A DNA stretch of 64,000 nt from Cedecea neteri (GCF_000758305.1 NZ_CP009458.1:558001-622000); one strand, 5' to 3'; positions 51,002-60,286 are shown, counted from the first letter of the stretch. The notes: a model not told the origin generated them from the letters alone. Made by a program: numbers and translations.

Positions 51002-52939
51002 TTATTTGTCGCCCAGTTGCTCTGACATCGTGTTACCTGGATTTGGCGTGCGCGGTTCATCAACCGGGCGTGGCGCATTCGGGGTACCGTTGTTGTCAGA
51101 GTTATTGCTGTTTTTGCTCGCATCTTCCCAACCTGCTGGCGGACGCACTTCGCGGCGCGCCATCAGGTCGTCAATCTGCGGGGCATCGATGGTTTCATAC
51201 TTCATCAATGCGTCTTTCATGGTGTGCAGAATATCCATGTTCTCATTCAGCAACTGGCGAGCACGAGCATAGTTGCGTTCAATCAGGGATTTAACTTCCT
51301 GATCGATGATACGCGCGGTCTCATCAGACATATGCTTCGCTTTTGCCACTGAACGGCCCAGGAATACTTCACCATCTTCTTCCGCATACAGCAGCGGACC
51401 AAGTTTGTCAGAGAAGCCCCACTGGGTCACCATGTTACGCGCCAGGTTAGTCGCCACTTTAATGTCGTTCGACGCACCGGTAGAAACATGTTCTGGCCCG
51501 TAGATAATCTCTTCAGCCAGACGACCGCCATACAGCGTGGAGATCTGACTTTCCAGTTTCTGACGGCTGGCGCTGATTGCGTCGCCTTCAGGCAGGAAGA
51601 AAGTCACACCCAGCGCACGGCCGCGAGGGATAATCGTCACTTTGTGTACCGGATCGTGTTCCGGTACCAGGCGACCGATAATCGCATGGCCAGCTTCGTG
51701 ATAAGCGGTTGATTCTTTCTGCGCTTCCGTCATCACCATGGAGCGGCGTTCTGCCCCCATCATGATTTTGTCTTTCGCTTTCTCGAATTCAACCATCGAA
51801 ACCACGCGCTTGTTACCGCGAGCAGCAAACAGCGCTGCTTCGTTTACCAGGTTAGCCAAATCGGCACCGGAGAAGCCAGGCGTACCACGAGCGATAATTG
51901 CAGCGTCGATGTCCGGAGCAAGCGGTACGCGGCGCATATGCACTTTCAGGATCTGCTCACGACCACGAACATCCGGCAGACCGACAACAACCTGACGGTC
52001 GAAACGGCCTGGACGCAGCAACGCAGGGTCAAGCACGTCAGGGCGGTTAGTTGCCGCAATAACGATGATCCCTTCATTGCCTTCAAAGCCATCCATCTCA
52101 ACCAGCATCTGGTTCAAGGTTTGCTCACGTTCGTCGTGACCGCCACCCAGACCAGCACCACGCTGACGACCGACGGCATCGATTTCATCGATAAAGATAA
52201 TGCAAGGTGCCGCTTTTTTGGCCTGTTCGAACATGTCACGCACACGGGATGCACCAACACCAACGAACATTTCAACAAAGTCAGAACCGGAAATTGTGAA
52301 GAACGGTACTTTCGCTTCACCAGCAATCGCTTTTGCCAGCAGCGTTTTACCCGTACCCGGAGGGCCGACCATCAGCACGCCTTTCGGGATTTTACCGCCC
52401 AGTTTCTGGAAGCGGCTTGGCTCACGGAGGTATTCAACCAGCTCACCCACCTCTTCTTTCGCTTCATCACAGCCAGCGACGTCAGCAAAGGTAGTTTTGA
52501 TTTGGTCTTCCGTTAACATGCGCGCCTTGCTCTTACCGAACGACATGGCACCTTTGCCACCGCCGCCCTGCATTTGGCGCATAAAGAAGATCCAGACCCC
52601 AATCAGCAGCAGCATTGGGAACCAGGAAATGAAGATAGTTGCCAGCAGACTCTGCTCTTCAGGCGGCTCGCCCACAACTTTCACATTCTTGGTAATCAGA
52701 TTATCAAGCAGCTTGGGATCATTAACGGGGATGTAAGTCGTGTATCGGTTACTATCTTTCTTGGTAACGTTGATTTCACGTCCGTTGATGCGCGCTTCGC
52801 GAACCTGGTCCTGATTAACTTCAGACAGGAAAGTGGAGTAATCCACCCTACGGCCATTTGACTCGCTGGGCCCAAAGCTCTGGAATACCGACATTAGCAC
52901 AACGGCAATGACCAGCCAGAGTATTAGGTTTTTCGCCAT
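51002..52939 (-). CDS. ftsH: ATP-dependent zinc metalloprotease FtsH
   Basis: FtsH is the essential inner-membrane AAA+ protease degrading LpxC, sigma-32 and unassembled membrane proteins. ATG 52939 (MAKNLILWLV) gives 645 residues. An in-frame TTG three codons earlier (52948) has the better-placed ribosome site (gagg eight bases upstream), so a 648-residue form is quite possible. Two membrane segments flank a periplasmic domain. The Walker A GPPGTGKT, IDEIDAVG, second region of homology and zinc motif HEAGH follow, then a disordered Asn/Pro-rich tail. Confidence 0.97.
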   Translation of the reverse strand: MAKNLILWLVIAVVLMSVFQSFGPSESNGRRVDYSTFLSEVNQDQVREARINGREINVTKKDSNRYTTYIPVNDPKLLDNLITKNVKVVGEPPEEQSLLATIFISWFPMLLLIGVWIFFMRQMQGGGGKGAMSFGKSKARMLTEDQIKTTFADVAGCDEAKEEVGELVEYLREPSRFQKLGGKIPKGVLMVGPPGTGKTLLAKAIAGEAKVPFFTISGSDFVEMFVGVGASRVRDMFEQAKKAAPCIIFIDEIDAVGRQRGAGLGGGHDEREQTLNQMLVEMDGFEGNEGIIVIAATNRPDVLDPALLRPGRFDRQVVVGLPDVRGREQILKVHMRRVPLAPDIDAAIIARGTPGFSGADLANLVNEAALFAARGNKRVVSMVEFEKAKDKIMMGAERRSMVMTEAQKESTAYHEAGHAIIGRLVPEHDPVHKVTIIPRGRALGVTFFLPEGDAISASRQKLESQISTLYGGRLAEEIIYGPEHVSTGASNDIKVATNLARNMVTQWGFSDKLGPLLYAEEDGEVFLGRSVAKAKHMSDETARIIDQEVKSLIERNYARARQLLNENMDILHTMKDALMKYETIDAPQIDDLMARREVRPPAGWEDASKNSNNSDNNGTPNAPRPVDEPRTPNPGNTMSEQLGDK

Positions 52940-52995
52940 GTCACTCAAGGGATTAACCTCATATTACAACTGTGTTAACAAACAGCGTCAGGGTA

Positions 52996-53625
52996 CTATA
53001 GTTTGCGCCCGGTCGCTACAATGTACACTTCACGTGAGCGGGCACGAGAAGAGTCCGGCTTACGAACTTTAACCGTCGTAAACAGGGAGCGAATTTCTCG
53101 CAGGTATTCATCGAAACCTTCGCCCTGAAACACTTTCACTACAAAACTACCGCCCGGCGCCAGTACGTCCCGACACATTTCCAGTGCCAGTTCAACCAAG
53201 TACATAGCGCGGGGAATATCGACTGCCGGTGTCCCGCTCATGTTTGGCGCCATATCTGACATGACAACCTGCACTTTACTGTCACCAACACGTTCCAGCA
53301 GGGCCTTGACGACTAATTCATCACGAAAATCGCCCTGAAGGAAGTCCACACCAACGATAGGATCCATTGGTAAAAGATCGCAAGCGATGATTCGCCCCTG
53401 ATTCCCGATTTGCGTCACGACATATTGTGACCACCCGCCGGGTGCAGCACCAAGATCAACAATAGTCATTCCTGGCTTAAAAAGTTTGTCACTTTGCTGT
53501 ATTTCATCAAGTTTAAACCAGGCACGGGACCGCAACCCCTTTTTCTGTGCCTGTTGAACATATTTATCGCTAAAGTGTTCCTGCAGCCAGCGACTGGAGC
53601 TGGCAGAACGCTTCTTACCTGTCAT
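52996..53625 (-). CDS. rlmE: 23S rRNA 2'-O-ribose U2552 methyltransferase RlmE (FtsJ)
   Basis: RlmE methylates U2552 in the A loop of 23S rRNA late in 50S assembly. ATG 53625 (MTGKKRSASS) gives 209 residues as in E. coli; an ATG four codons upstream is less likely. The SAM motif DLGAAPGGWSQ and the K-D-K-E tetrad residues (including SDMAPNMSG and VKVFQGEG) are visible. It is 56 bp ahead of ftsH and divergent from yhbY. Confidence 0.97.
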   Translation of the reverse strand: MTGKKRSASSSRWLQEHFSDKYVQQAQKKGLRSRAWFKLDEIQQSDKLFKPGMTIVDLGAAPGGWSQYVVTQIGNQGRIIACDLLPMDPIVGVDFLQGDFRDELVVKALLERVGDSKVQVVMSDMAPNMSGTPAVDIPRAMYLVELALEMCRDVLAPGGSFVVKVFQGEGFDEYLREIRSLFTTVKVRKPDSSRARSREVYIVATGRKL

Positions 53626-53751
53626 CTCAATATCCAACTTTGTTCATCGTGAATAGCAGGCTAACTAACAATCAGCACAGCCGATTTGGCGATACACTGG
53701 AGATGGCGGTAGAATGAACCGTTTTCAATCCCAACGTAAGCAAAAAATACG

Positions 53752-54045
53752 ATGAATCTGAGTACTAAACAAAAACAGCACCTAAAAGGTCTGGCCCATC
53801 CGCTCAAGCCGGTGGTTATGCTTGGCAATAATGGTTTGACCGAAGGGGTACTGGCCGAGATTGAACAAGCGCTTGAGCACCATGAATTAATCAAGGTGAA
53901 GATCGCAACGGAAGATCGCGAAAACAAAACCTTAATTGTGGATGCCATCGTGCGGGAAACCGGCGCCTGTAACGTACAGGTCATCGGTAAAACGCTGGTG
54001 CTCTATCGCCCTTCTAAAGAGCGTAAGATTTCTCTGCCGAAATAA
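53752..54045 (+). CDS. yhbY: CRM-domain ribosome assembly protein YhbY
   Basis: YhbY is a 97-residue stand-alone CRM-domain RNA-binding protein associated with pre-50S particles. The GxxG-type loop reads MLGNNGLTEGV. The length and sequence match E. coli YhbY closely. It is divergent from rlmE and has a terminator downstream. Confidence 0.96.
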   Translation: MNLSTKQKQHLKGLAHPLKPVVMLGNNGLTEGVLAEIEQALEHHELIKVKIATEDRENKTLIVDAIVRETGACNVQVIGKTLVLYRPSKERKISLPK

Positions 54046-54082
54046 GCAGAGGTGTGCAAAATGCCACGCTATGTTCGTTGAT

Positions 54083-54112
54083 AAAAGGCCGCTATGCGGC
54101 CTTTTTCTTTTC
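54083..54112 (+). terminator. Terminator of yhbY
   Basis: AGGCCGC (54086-54092) pairs with GCGGCCT (54096-54102) around TAT, with T-rich tail TTTTCTTTTCTTT. Confidence 0.9.
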
Positions 54113-54150
54113 TTTACAATACGCCAACCCTTTAGTGGGCGTAGTAAAAA

Positions 54151-54627
54151 TTACAGATATTCTACCTTTAAGATTTCAAATTCGACATCGCCACCCGGCG
54201 TGCGAATTACGACAACATCGTCGCATTCTTTACCCACAAGACCGCGAGCAATAGGCGAATTTACAGAGATAAGATTCTTTTTAAAATCAGCCTCATCGTC
54301 GCCAACGATGCGATAAGTAAGCTCTTCGTCATTGTCCAGGTTCAGTACTGTTACGGTAGTACCAAAAATCACACGGCCATTATTTGGCATTCTTGTGACA
54401 TCGATCACCTGAGCATTAGAAAGCTTAGCTTCGATATCCTGGATGCGGCCTTCACAAAAACCCTGCTGCTCACGCGCGGCATGATATTCAGCATTTTCTT
54501 TCAGATCGCCATGTTCACGAGCTTCGGCAATGGCAGCAATGATTTCAGGACGGCGAACGGATTTCAGGAAATCCAGTTCTTCGCGAAGTTGTTCAGCGCC
54601 ACGTAAGGTCATCGGAATAGGTTGCAT
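54151..54627 (-). CDS. greA: Transcript cleavage factor GreA
   Basis: GreA rescues backtracked RNA polymerase by stimulating cleavage of the nascent RNA. The 158-residue protein has an N-terminal coiled coil with the acidic tip (DLKENAEYHAAREQQ) and a C-terminal FKBP-like globular domain, ending EILKVEYL. Its leader contains an intrinsic terminator and a sigma-E-like promoter (see separate entries), matching E. coli control. Confidence 0.97.
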   Translation of the reverse strand: MQPIPMTLRGAEQLREELDFLKSVRRPEIIAAIAEAREHGDLKENAEYHAAREQQGFCEGRIQDIEAKLSNAQVIDVTRMPNNGRVIFGTTVTVLNLDNDEELTYRIVGDDEADFKKNLISVNSPIARGLVGKECDDVVVIRTPGGDVEFEILKVEYL

Positions 54628-54721
54628 TTGTTATACCTCTTAAAATCAGTCCTCTGCAGCAGGGCAAAACACCGCGCTGGCTTAAGAGCATGGCCGGTAA
54701 CGTGCGTCTCTCCGGCAACAA

Positions 54722-54770
54722 ATAAAAGAAAACCGACCCGGGGTGATAACTCCAGGTCAGTAACAGTTTT
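54722..54770 (-). ncRNA. graL: Leader terminator yielding a GraL-like short RNA upstream of greA
   Basis: On the minus strand CTGACCTGG (54760-54752) pairs with CCCGGGTCGG (54742-54733, two G-U pairs), followed by TTTTCTTTTATTT. It lies about 95 nt before greA and a few tens of bases after the greA promoter. In E. coli most greA transcripts end at such a site and give the GraL RNA array; the same output is expected here. RNA ends are not determined. Confidence 0.7.
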
Positions 54771-54773
54771 CAA

Positions 54774-54801
54774 ATTGACCGGTATTTTACCCTGGAGTTC
54801 C
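54774..54801 (-). promoter_or_regulatory. Sigma-E-like and sigma-70-like promoter of greA
   Basis: GGAACTC (54801-54795) and TCAAT (54778-54774) are separated by 16 bp, fitting the sigma-E pattern GGAACTT-N16-TCNAA. A TAAAAT usable by sigma-70 lies between them (minus strand, about 54789-54784). Dual sigma use is reported for E. coli greA. Confidence 0.7.
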
Positions 54802-54878
54802 CTAAGGGTCATCGTTTACTTTGCACCATAATGCACCGTAGTATGGCGGTCACGTTTCCAGGCCGTTACCGCGAGATT

Positions 54879-56312
54879 ATGCGATTTTTGAGATTTGTCA
54901 TTGGGTTGACCGCTGCCGTAGCTATGAATGTTCAGGCTGCGAACGTTGAAGAGTACACCTCCCAGTTGCCTGACGGGGCGAACCTGGCACTGATGGTGCA
55001 AAAAGTCGGTGCCACGAGCCCGTTCATCGATTATCACAGCCAGCAAATGGCTCTGCCTGCCAGTACTCAGAAAGTGATTACGGCGCTAGCGGCCCTCCTT
55101 CAACTGGGCCCGGATTTTCGCTTTACCACAACGCTAGAAAGTCGTGCTCAAATCGATAATGGCGTACTTAACGGCGATCTTATCGCCCGCTTCGGCGGCG
55201 ATCCTACGCTAAAGCGTCAGGATATTCGCAACATGGTTGCCGAATTAAAAAAAGCAGGCGTCCAACAGATTAAGGGCAACGTGCTGGTCGACACATCTAT
55301 TTTTGCCAGCCACGATAAAGCCCCCGGCTGGCCGTGGAACGACATGACGCAGTGCTTCAGCGCACCGCCAGCCGCCGCCATAGTAGACCGAAACTGCTTC
55401 TCTATTTCCTTATACAGCGCCCCGAAAGCTGATGATTTAGCCTATATTCGCATTGCTTCTTACTATCCAGTGGTGATGTTTAGTCAGGTCAGAACGCTGG
55501 CCAAAGGCTCTCCCGACGCCCAATACTGTGAACTGGATGTTGTCCCAGGCGATCTCAACCGCTATACGCTTACAGGCTGCCTTACACAGCGTGCCGATCC
55601 GCTGCCATTAGCCTTCGCCATTCAGGATGGGGCCAGCTATGCAGGCGCAATCATCAAAGATGAATTGAAGCAGGCAGGGATCAGCTACAGCGGAACACTG
55701 CTGCGCCAGACGCAACCTAATGAGCCGGGAACGGTTATCGCCAGCAAGCAATCAGCACCGCTTCATGACCTGCTTAAAATCATGCTCAAGAAATCCGATA
55801 ACATGATTGCCGATACCGTATTCAGGACCATTGGACATAACCGGTTGGGTGTTCCTGGCACCTGGCGGGCAGGTGCTGATGCTGTACGCCAGATATTGCG
55901 CCAAAAAGCAGGCGTAGATTTGGGGAACAGTATTGTCGTCGATGGCTCAGGCCTTTCGCGCCATAACCTGATTTCACCGGCCACAATGATGCAGGTGCTG
56001 CAATACATCGCACAGAACGATAATCAGCTAAACTTTATCTCCATGCTTCCACTCGCTGGTTATGATGGCTCCCTGCAGTATCGCGCAGGCCTGCATCAAG
56101 CGGGCGTCGACGGCAAAGTGTCGGCGAAAACAGGCTCGTTGCAAGGGGTTTATAATCTGGCTGGCTTCATTACAACGGCAAGCGGGCAACGTATGGCTTT
56201 CGTGCAGTATCTCTCCGGCTATGCCGTTGAACCTGCAGACCAGCGTAATCGCCGCATTCCGCTAGTGCGCTTCGAAAGCAGACTTTACAAGGATATTTAC
56301 CAAAATAATTAG
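54879..56312 (+). CDS. dacB: D-alanyl-D-alanine carboxypeptidase/endopeptidase DacB (PBP4)
   Basis: PBP4 is a periplasmic class C low-molecular-mass penicillin-binding protein that removes terminal D-Ala and cuts cross-links. ATG 54879 (MRFLRFVIGL) gives 477 residues with a signal peptide ending VQA-A; a longer frame from 54831 would spoil it. SxxK is in PASTQK, SxN in KKSDNM, KTG in SAKTGS. A large insertion domain between SxxK and SDN is kept. It is followed two bases later by pmrA, suggesting co-transcription. Confidence 0.97.
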   Translation: MRFLRFVIGLTAAVAMNVQAANVEEYTSQLPDGANLALMVQKVGATSPFIDYHSQQMALPASTQKVITALAALLQLGPDFRFTTTLESRAQIDNGVLNGDLIARFGGDPTLKRQDIRNMVAELKKAGVQQIKGNVLVDTSIFASHDKAPGWPWNDMTQCFSAPPAAAIVDRNCFSISLYSAPKADDLAYIRIASYYPVVMFSQVRTLAKGSPDAQYCELDVVPGDLNRYTLTGCLTQRADPLPLAFAIQDGASYAGAIIKDELKQAGISYSGTLLRQTQPNEPGTVIASKQSAPLHDLLKIMLKKSDNMIADTVFRTIGHNRLGVPGTWRAGADAVRQILRQKAGVDLGNSIVVDGSGLSRHNLISPATMMQVLQYIAQNDNQLNFISMLPLAGYDGSLQYRAGLHQAGVDGKVSAKTGSLQGVYNLAGFITTASGQRMAFVQYLSGYAVEPADQRNRRIPLVRFESRLYKDIYQNN

Positions 56313-56314
56313 CT

Positions 56315-56977
56315 ATGAAACTGCTTATTGTTGAAGACGATTTACTGCTACAGGAAGGTCTTTCACTGGCATTAGACGGTGAAGGCTATGCGTTGGACTG
56401 CGCCGCCACGGCAGCGGAGGCCGATGCTCTGCTGCAAAGCGGTGAATACAGCCTGATCATTCTCGACCTGGGCCTCCCTGACAAAGACGGTGCGACACTG
56501 CTAAGCCAGTGGCGTCGTCGCGGGATAAAAAATCCTGTGCTTATCCTGACCGCTCGTGATGCACTTGAAGACAGGGTAAACGGTCTGGACTCCGGTGCTG
56601 ATGATTATCTGGTTAAACCTTTTGCGCTGGCAGAGCTTCAGGCGCGTGCAAGGGCATTGATCCGCCGCTATCAGGGCCACAGCGACAACCTGCTTCAGGA
56701 AGACGATTTAACTCTCAATTTGCAGACTCAGCAGGTGCTGCTCGCCAACCAGGCTGTAGAAATTACGCCCAAAGAATTCGCGCTTCTGACCCGCCTGATG
56801 ATGCGCATCGGCCAGACGGTCCATCGCGAAACACTGCAGCAGGATATTTACAGCTGGCAGGACGATCCGAGCTCCAATACCCTTGAAGTGCACATTCATA
56901 ATCTACGTCGAAAATTAGGCAAAGACAGAATCAAAACCGTGCGTGGCGTTGGCTACCGGCTGGAAACTCGTTCATGA
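56315..56977 (+). CDS. pmrA: OmpR-family response regulator PmrA (BasR)
   Basis: PmrA controls lipid A modification genes in response to Fe3+, Al3+ or low pH via PmrB, and mutations in it cause polymyxin resistance. The 220-residue protein has a receiver domain with phosphorylation site Asp51 (LIILDLGLPD), acidic pocket EDD, Thr in ILTARD and Lys in VKPFA. The winged-helix domain has HIHNLRRKLGK...TVRGVGY. Similarity to E. coli BasR is highest around DIYSWQDDPSSNTLEVHIHNLR-like segments, which favours PmrA over QseB. It overlaps pmrB by 4 bp. No eptA lies nearby. Confidence 0.82.
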   Translation: MKLLIVEDDLLLQEGLSLALDGEGYALDCAATAAEADALLQSGEYSLIILDLGLPDKDGATLLSQWRRRGIKNPVLILTARDALEDRVNGLDSGADDYLVKPFALAELQARARALIRRYQGHSDNLLQEDDLTLNLQTQQVLLANQAVEITPKEFALLTRLMMRIGQTVHRETLQQDIYSWQDDPSSNTLEVHIHNLRRKLGKDRIKTVRGVGYRLETRS

Positions 56978-58029
56978 GCAGCATGCGCCGGCGCCTGATG
57001 ATCCTGCTGGCGCTGATTCTTCTTTTCTTCCAGCTGATTAGCGTTGTCTGGCTTTGGCATGAAAGTCGCGAACAGATTGGCTTTTTGGTGAGTGAAACGC
57101 TCTCCGCAAAAGCCCGAAACCAGCAGGTCGAGAAAGAGATTCGTGAAGCGATTGCCTCTCTGCTAGTCCCTTCTCTGGTTATGGTTGCCTTTACGCTGTT
57201 TTTCTCTTTCTGGGCAATTACCTGGATAACCCGTCCGCTAAACCAATTGCGTTCAAGCCTGGCTAACCGTTCAGCCGACAACCTCACTCCCCTACCCATG
57301 TTTTCCGACATGGACGAAATGGTGGCAGTGACCAATTCCCTCAACCAGTTGCTTGGCCGTCTGGACCATACCATTCAACAGGAGCGCTTATTCACTGCAG
57401 ATGCGGCCCATGAACTGAGAACACCACTTGCAGGCCTCAGGTTACATCTGGAATTAATGGTAAAAAATGGGGTAACACAGGCCCCGATGCTGCTAACACG
57501 TATCGATCAGCTCATGCATACCATTGAACAGCTCCTGATGCTTTCCCGCGCCGGACAAGCTCTTGCCAGCGGGCATTACAATACTCTGACCTGGAGCAGC
57601 GACATCGTTGCGCCGCTGAAGATGGAAATGGAAGAATTGGCTGCGCCTCGCGGGCAAAAGCTCATCTGGCCTGCGGATTTATCTCTGACCGTGCAGGGTG
57701 ATGCCGTGCTGCTGCGTTTAATGCTGCGTAACCTGCTGGAAAATGCCTCCCGCTATAGCCCAGAAAAAGGCGTGATTCATGTGATGCTGGCAGAGAAAGA
57801 GGGAGGAACTCTGTTGAGCGTTGCCGACAGCGGGCCGGGCATTAAAGCTGAGTATCTTCAACAGATAACGGAACCTTTCAGGCGTATGGACCAGCGTTAC
57901 GGCGGTAGCGGGCTAGGCCTGAACATTGTGCTACGTATTGTGCAGCTCCATCATGGCCGCCTTGAACTGGATAACCGCGCTGAAGGCGGCTTGCAGGCTG
58001 ACTGCTGGCTTCCAAACAGCATCCAATAA
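56974..58029 (+). CDS. pmrB: Sensor histidine kinase PmrB (BasS)
   Basis: PmrB is the inner-membrane kinase for PmrA. The 351-residue protein has two membrane segments (about 9-28 and 62-84) and a short periplasmic loop with two ExxE motifs (ESRE at 30-33, EIRE at 55-58), the Fe3+-binding signature of PmrB. A HAMP follows with ITRPLNQL, then the H-box Phe-Thr-Ala-Asp-Ala-Ala-His146 (HELRTPL), N-box NLLENASRY and G-boxes DSGPGI and GGSGLGLNI. ATGA overlap with pmrA implies coupled translation. The identity relies on the loop motif and partner, so a QseC-like role is not fully excluded. Confidence 0.82.
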   Translation: MSSMRRRLMILLALILLFFQLISVVWLWHESREQIGFLVSETLSAKARNQQVEKEIREAIASLLVPSLVMVAFTLFFSFWAITWITRPLNQLRSSLANRSADNLTPLPMFSDMDEMVAVTNSLNQLLGRLDHTIQQERLFTADAAHELRTPLAGLRLHLELMVKNGVTQAPMLLTRIDQLMHTIEQLLMLSRAGQALASGHYNTLTWSSDIVAPLKMEMEELAAPRGQKLIWPADLSLTVQGDAVLLRLMLRNLLENASRYSPEKGVIHVMLAEKEGGTLLSVADSGPGIKAEYLQQITEPFRRMDQRYGGSGLGLNIVLRIVQLHHGRLELDNRAEGGLQADCWLPNSIQ

Positions 58030-58058
58030 AAAAGGCCGGGAGCACCGGCCTTCTTCGT
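58027..58058. terminator. Bidirectional terminator between pmrB and obgE
   Basis: AAGGCCGG (58032-58039) pairs with CCGGCCTT (58045-58052) around GAGCA. The minus-strand tail is TTTTTTATTG (strong, for obgE), and the plus-strand tail TTCTTCGTT. Confidence 0.88.
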
Positions 58059-58064
58059 TGAGAC

Positions 58065-59237
58065 TTACTTCTGGTAGATAATTTCGACGCCTTCGTCGTC
58101 TTCATCGTCCCAGTCGTCATCCCAGTCTTCTTCTGCTTCAGCTTCCATTTCGTCGAGCTGCTGGCGATGGTAATCATCCCACATAAACTCGACTTTCTCA
58201 GGCTGCTTAGCGACTTCAGCCGCCGTAATTGGGTTTTCGATGATAAACGTCATCACATCCCAGCAGAGGTCTTTCACGCCCATCTGGCTTGCCGCAGAGA
58301 TAAGGTAGAATTTATCTTCCCAGCCGAGTGCTTCGGCAATCGCCTTCGCCTTCTCTTCAGCCTGCGCTTTGTCCATCAGGTCGATTTTGTTAAATACAAG
58401 CCAGCGAGGTTTAGATGCCAGGCTTTCGCTGTATTTTTCCAGCTCGCCAACGATGATACGGGCGTTTTCAACCGGATCGGAACCATCGATAGGCTCAATG
58501 TCAATGAGATGCAGCAGCACGCGACAGCGCTCAAGGTGCTTAAGGAAGCGAATACCGAGGCCAGCACCGTCGGCAGCACCTTCAATCAGTCCTGGAATAT
58601 CCGCGACAACAAAGCTCTTCTCGTTATCCATACGGACAACGCCAAGGCTTGGCACCAACGTGGTAAACGGATAATCAGCCACTTTTGGCTTCGCAGCAGA
58701 TACCGCACGGATAAAGGTGGACTTACCCGCATTTGGCATACCCAGCATACCCACATCAGCCAGCAGCATCAGTTCTAGCTGCAGGTCGCGTTTTTCACCT
58801 GGCGTCCCCATCGTTTTCTGGCGTGGAGTACGGTTAACCGAGGATTTAAAACGGGTATTACCCAGACCATGCCAGCCGCCTTTAGCAACCATCAGCTTCT
58901 GACCGTGCTGAGTCATATCGCCCATGGTTTCGCCGGTGCCCTGATCGATAACTCGGGTACCGACTGGCACCTTCACGGTGACGTCATGTCCACGCTTACC
59001 GGTACAGTCACGGCTTTGGCCGTTCTGGCCACGCTCGGCGCGGAAGGCTTTTTCAAAACGATAATCGATGAGTGTGTTCAGGTTCTCGTCAGCTTCAAGC
59101 CACACATCACCACCATCACCACCATCACCGCCATCCGGGCCGCCTCTCGGGATATATTTTTCACGGCGGAAGCTAACGCAGCCGTTACCACCATCACCTG
59201 CTACGACCAGGATCGTTGCTTCATCAACAAACTTCAT
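58065..59237 (-). CDS. obgE: Essential GTPase ObgE (CgtA)
   Basis: ObgE is a ribosome-associated GTPase acting as 50S assembly checkpoint and stress/replication factor. ATG 59237 (MKFVDEATIL) gives 390 residues as in E. coli; the longer frame overlaps yhbE. The Gly-rich Obg domain (PDGGDGGDGGDV) is followed by the G domain (GMPNAGKST, DIPGL, NKID) and an acidic tail (DWDDDWDDEDDEG). It is the last gene of rplU-rpmA-yhbE-obgE, 16 bp after yhbE. Confidence 0.97.
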   Translation of the reverse strand: MKFVDEATILVVAGDGGNGCVSFRREKYIPRGGPDGGDGGDGGDVWLEADENLNTLIDYRFEKAFRAERGQNGQSRDCTGKRGHDVTVKVPVGTRVIDQGTGETMGDMTQHGQKLMVAKGGWHGLGNTRFKSSVNRTPRQKTMGTPGEKRDLQLELMLLADVGMLGMPNAGKSTFIRAVSAAKPKVADYPFTTLVPSLGVVRMDNEKSFVVADIPGLIEGAADGAGLGIRFLKHLERCRVLLHLIDIEPIDGSDPVENARIIVGELEKYSESLASKPRWLVFNKIDLMDKAQAEEKAKAIAEALGWEDKFYLISAASQMGVKDLCWDVMTFIIENPITAAEVAKQPEKVEFMWDDYHRQQLDEMEAEAEEDWDDDWDDEDDEGVEIIYQK

Positions 59238-59253
59238 CTTACTTCTCCGTAAA

Positions 59254-60219
59254 TCATTCGCCCGAACGCTGCACTGGTGTGGCCGTTTCGGTTTTATGCC
59301 AGCGCCCCCAAAGGCGATGGCCAATCGCGGAATACATCGCACCAGCCACAACCACAAGTGCCCCGATATAACCCACGAGGTTAAGCATCGGTATGGCGAA
59401 ATACTCGGGCCAGGCCTGAGACAGCAGGTCTGAGAACAACAACGTAAATAACGGGGTTAGCGTAATGATGGCGCTAACCTGGGAGGCCTGCCAGCGCGCC
59501 ATCGCCTCAGCGAGCGCGCCATATCCTACCAGCGTATTCAGACCGCAAAAAACCAGACATGCCAGTTGCCAGCCACTAAGCTGGAAAATCACACCTGGTT
59601 TTGCCAGCGGCAAAAGTGCAATAGTACATAAAGTGTACAACAAAAAGAGAATCTGCTGTGAGGCTAACCGGCGTAATAACACCTTCTGCGCCACACCATA
59701 GCTGACCCAAACCGTTGCCGCCAGCACGCCGAAGATGACACCAAGGGTGTAATCCGTCAGGCGAGTAAAAATCTCTACAAGACTGGTGTTGAAGAACATC
59801 ACCAGACCACACAAGAGCATAATGGCACCAATAATCTGTGTGCCACGCATTCTCTCTTTCAGCACTACTACGCTCGCCACCATCATTCCTACAGGGGAAA
59901 GCTGGCCAATAACCTGAGACGCAGTAGGACTCAAATACTGCAGGGAAGAACTAAAGAGCAGAAAGTTGCCAAACAATCCGCCTGTGGCGATCGCTAACAG
60001 CACTAGCCACCGGGGCTTGCGGAACATTCTGAGCGGCGGCAATTTTCCCCGAATCGCAAGGAAAATACCCAGACCAATACTGGCCATCAAAAATCGATAA
60101 AAGACCACAGTCGGCGGTGCCATGACCGGAAGCACCTGCTTCATCGCTATAGGTAAAGCACCCCAGCACATCGCCGTGGTTAACGCTAAAAGAATACCGA
60201 TTCCCGCCTGCTGCCCCAT
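59254..60219 (-). CDS. yhbE: EamA-family (DMT) transporter YhbE
   Basis: A ten-segment inner-membrane protein made of two EamA repeats, predicted exporter of unknown substrate. ATG 60219 (MGQQAGIGIL) after agggaat gives 321 residues, equal to E. coli YhbE; upstream ATGs at 60225 and 60273 are less likely. The gene sits between rpmA and obgE, downstream of the rpmA hairpin, so it depends on read-through or its own promoter. Confidence 0.93.
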   Translation of the reverse strand: MGQQAGIGILLALTTAMCWGALPIAMKQVLPVMAPPTVVFYRFLMASIGLGIFLAIRGKLPPLRMFRKPRWLVLLAIATGGLFGNFLLFSSSLQYLSPTASQVIGQLSPVGMMVASVVVLKERMRGTQIIGAIMLLCGLVMFFNTSLVEIFTRLTDYTLGVIFGVLAATVWVSYGVAQKVLLRRLASQQILFLLYTLCTIALLPLAKPGVIFQLSGWQLACLVFCGLNTLVGYGALAEAMARWQASQVSAIITLTPLFTLLFSDLLSQAWPEYFAIPMLNLVGYIGALVVVAGAMYSAIGHRLWGRWHKTETATPVQRSGE

Positions 60220-60250
60220 GCCCATTCCCTGTTTTAATTTACCAGGCGTA

Positions 60251-60286
60251 CAATGTAAAAAGCCCCGCAACACGTTGCGGGGCTTT
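60251..60286 (-). terminator. Terminator after rpmA
   Basis: AAAGCCCCGCAA (60259-60270) pairs with TTGCGGGGCTTT (60275-60286), a 12-bp stem followed on the minus strand by TTTTTACATTG. It separates ribosomal protein genes from yhbE-obgE and probably sets their lower expression. Confidence 0.9.
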
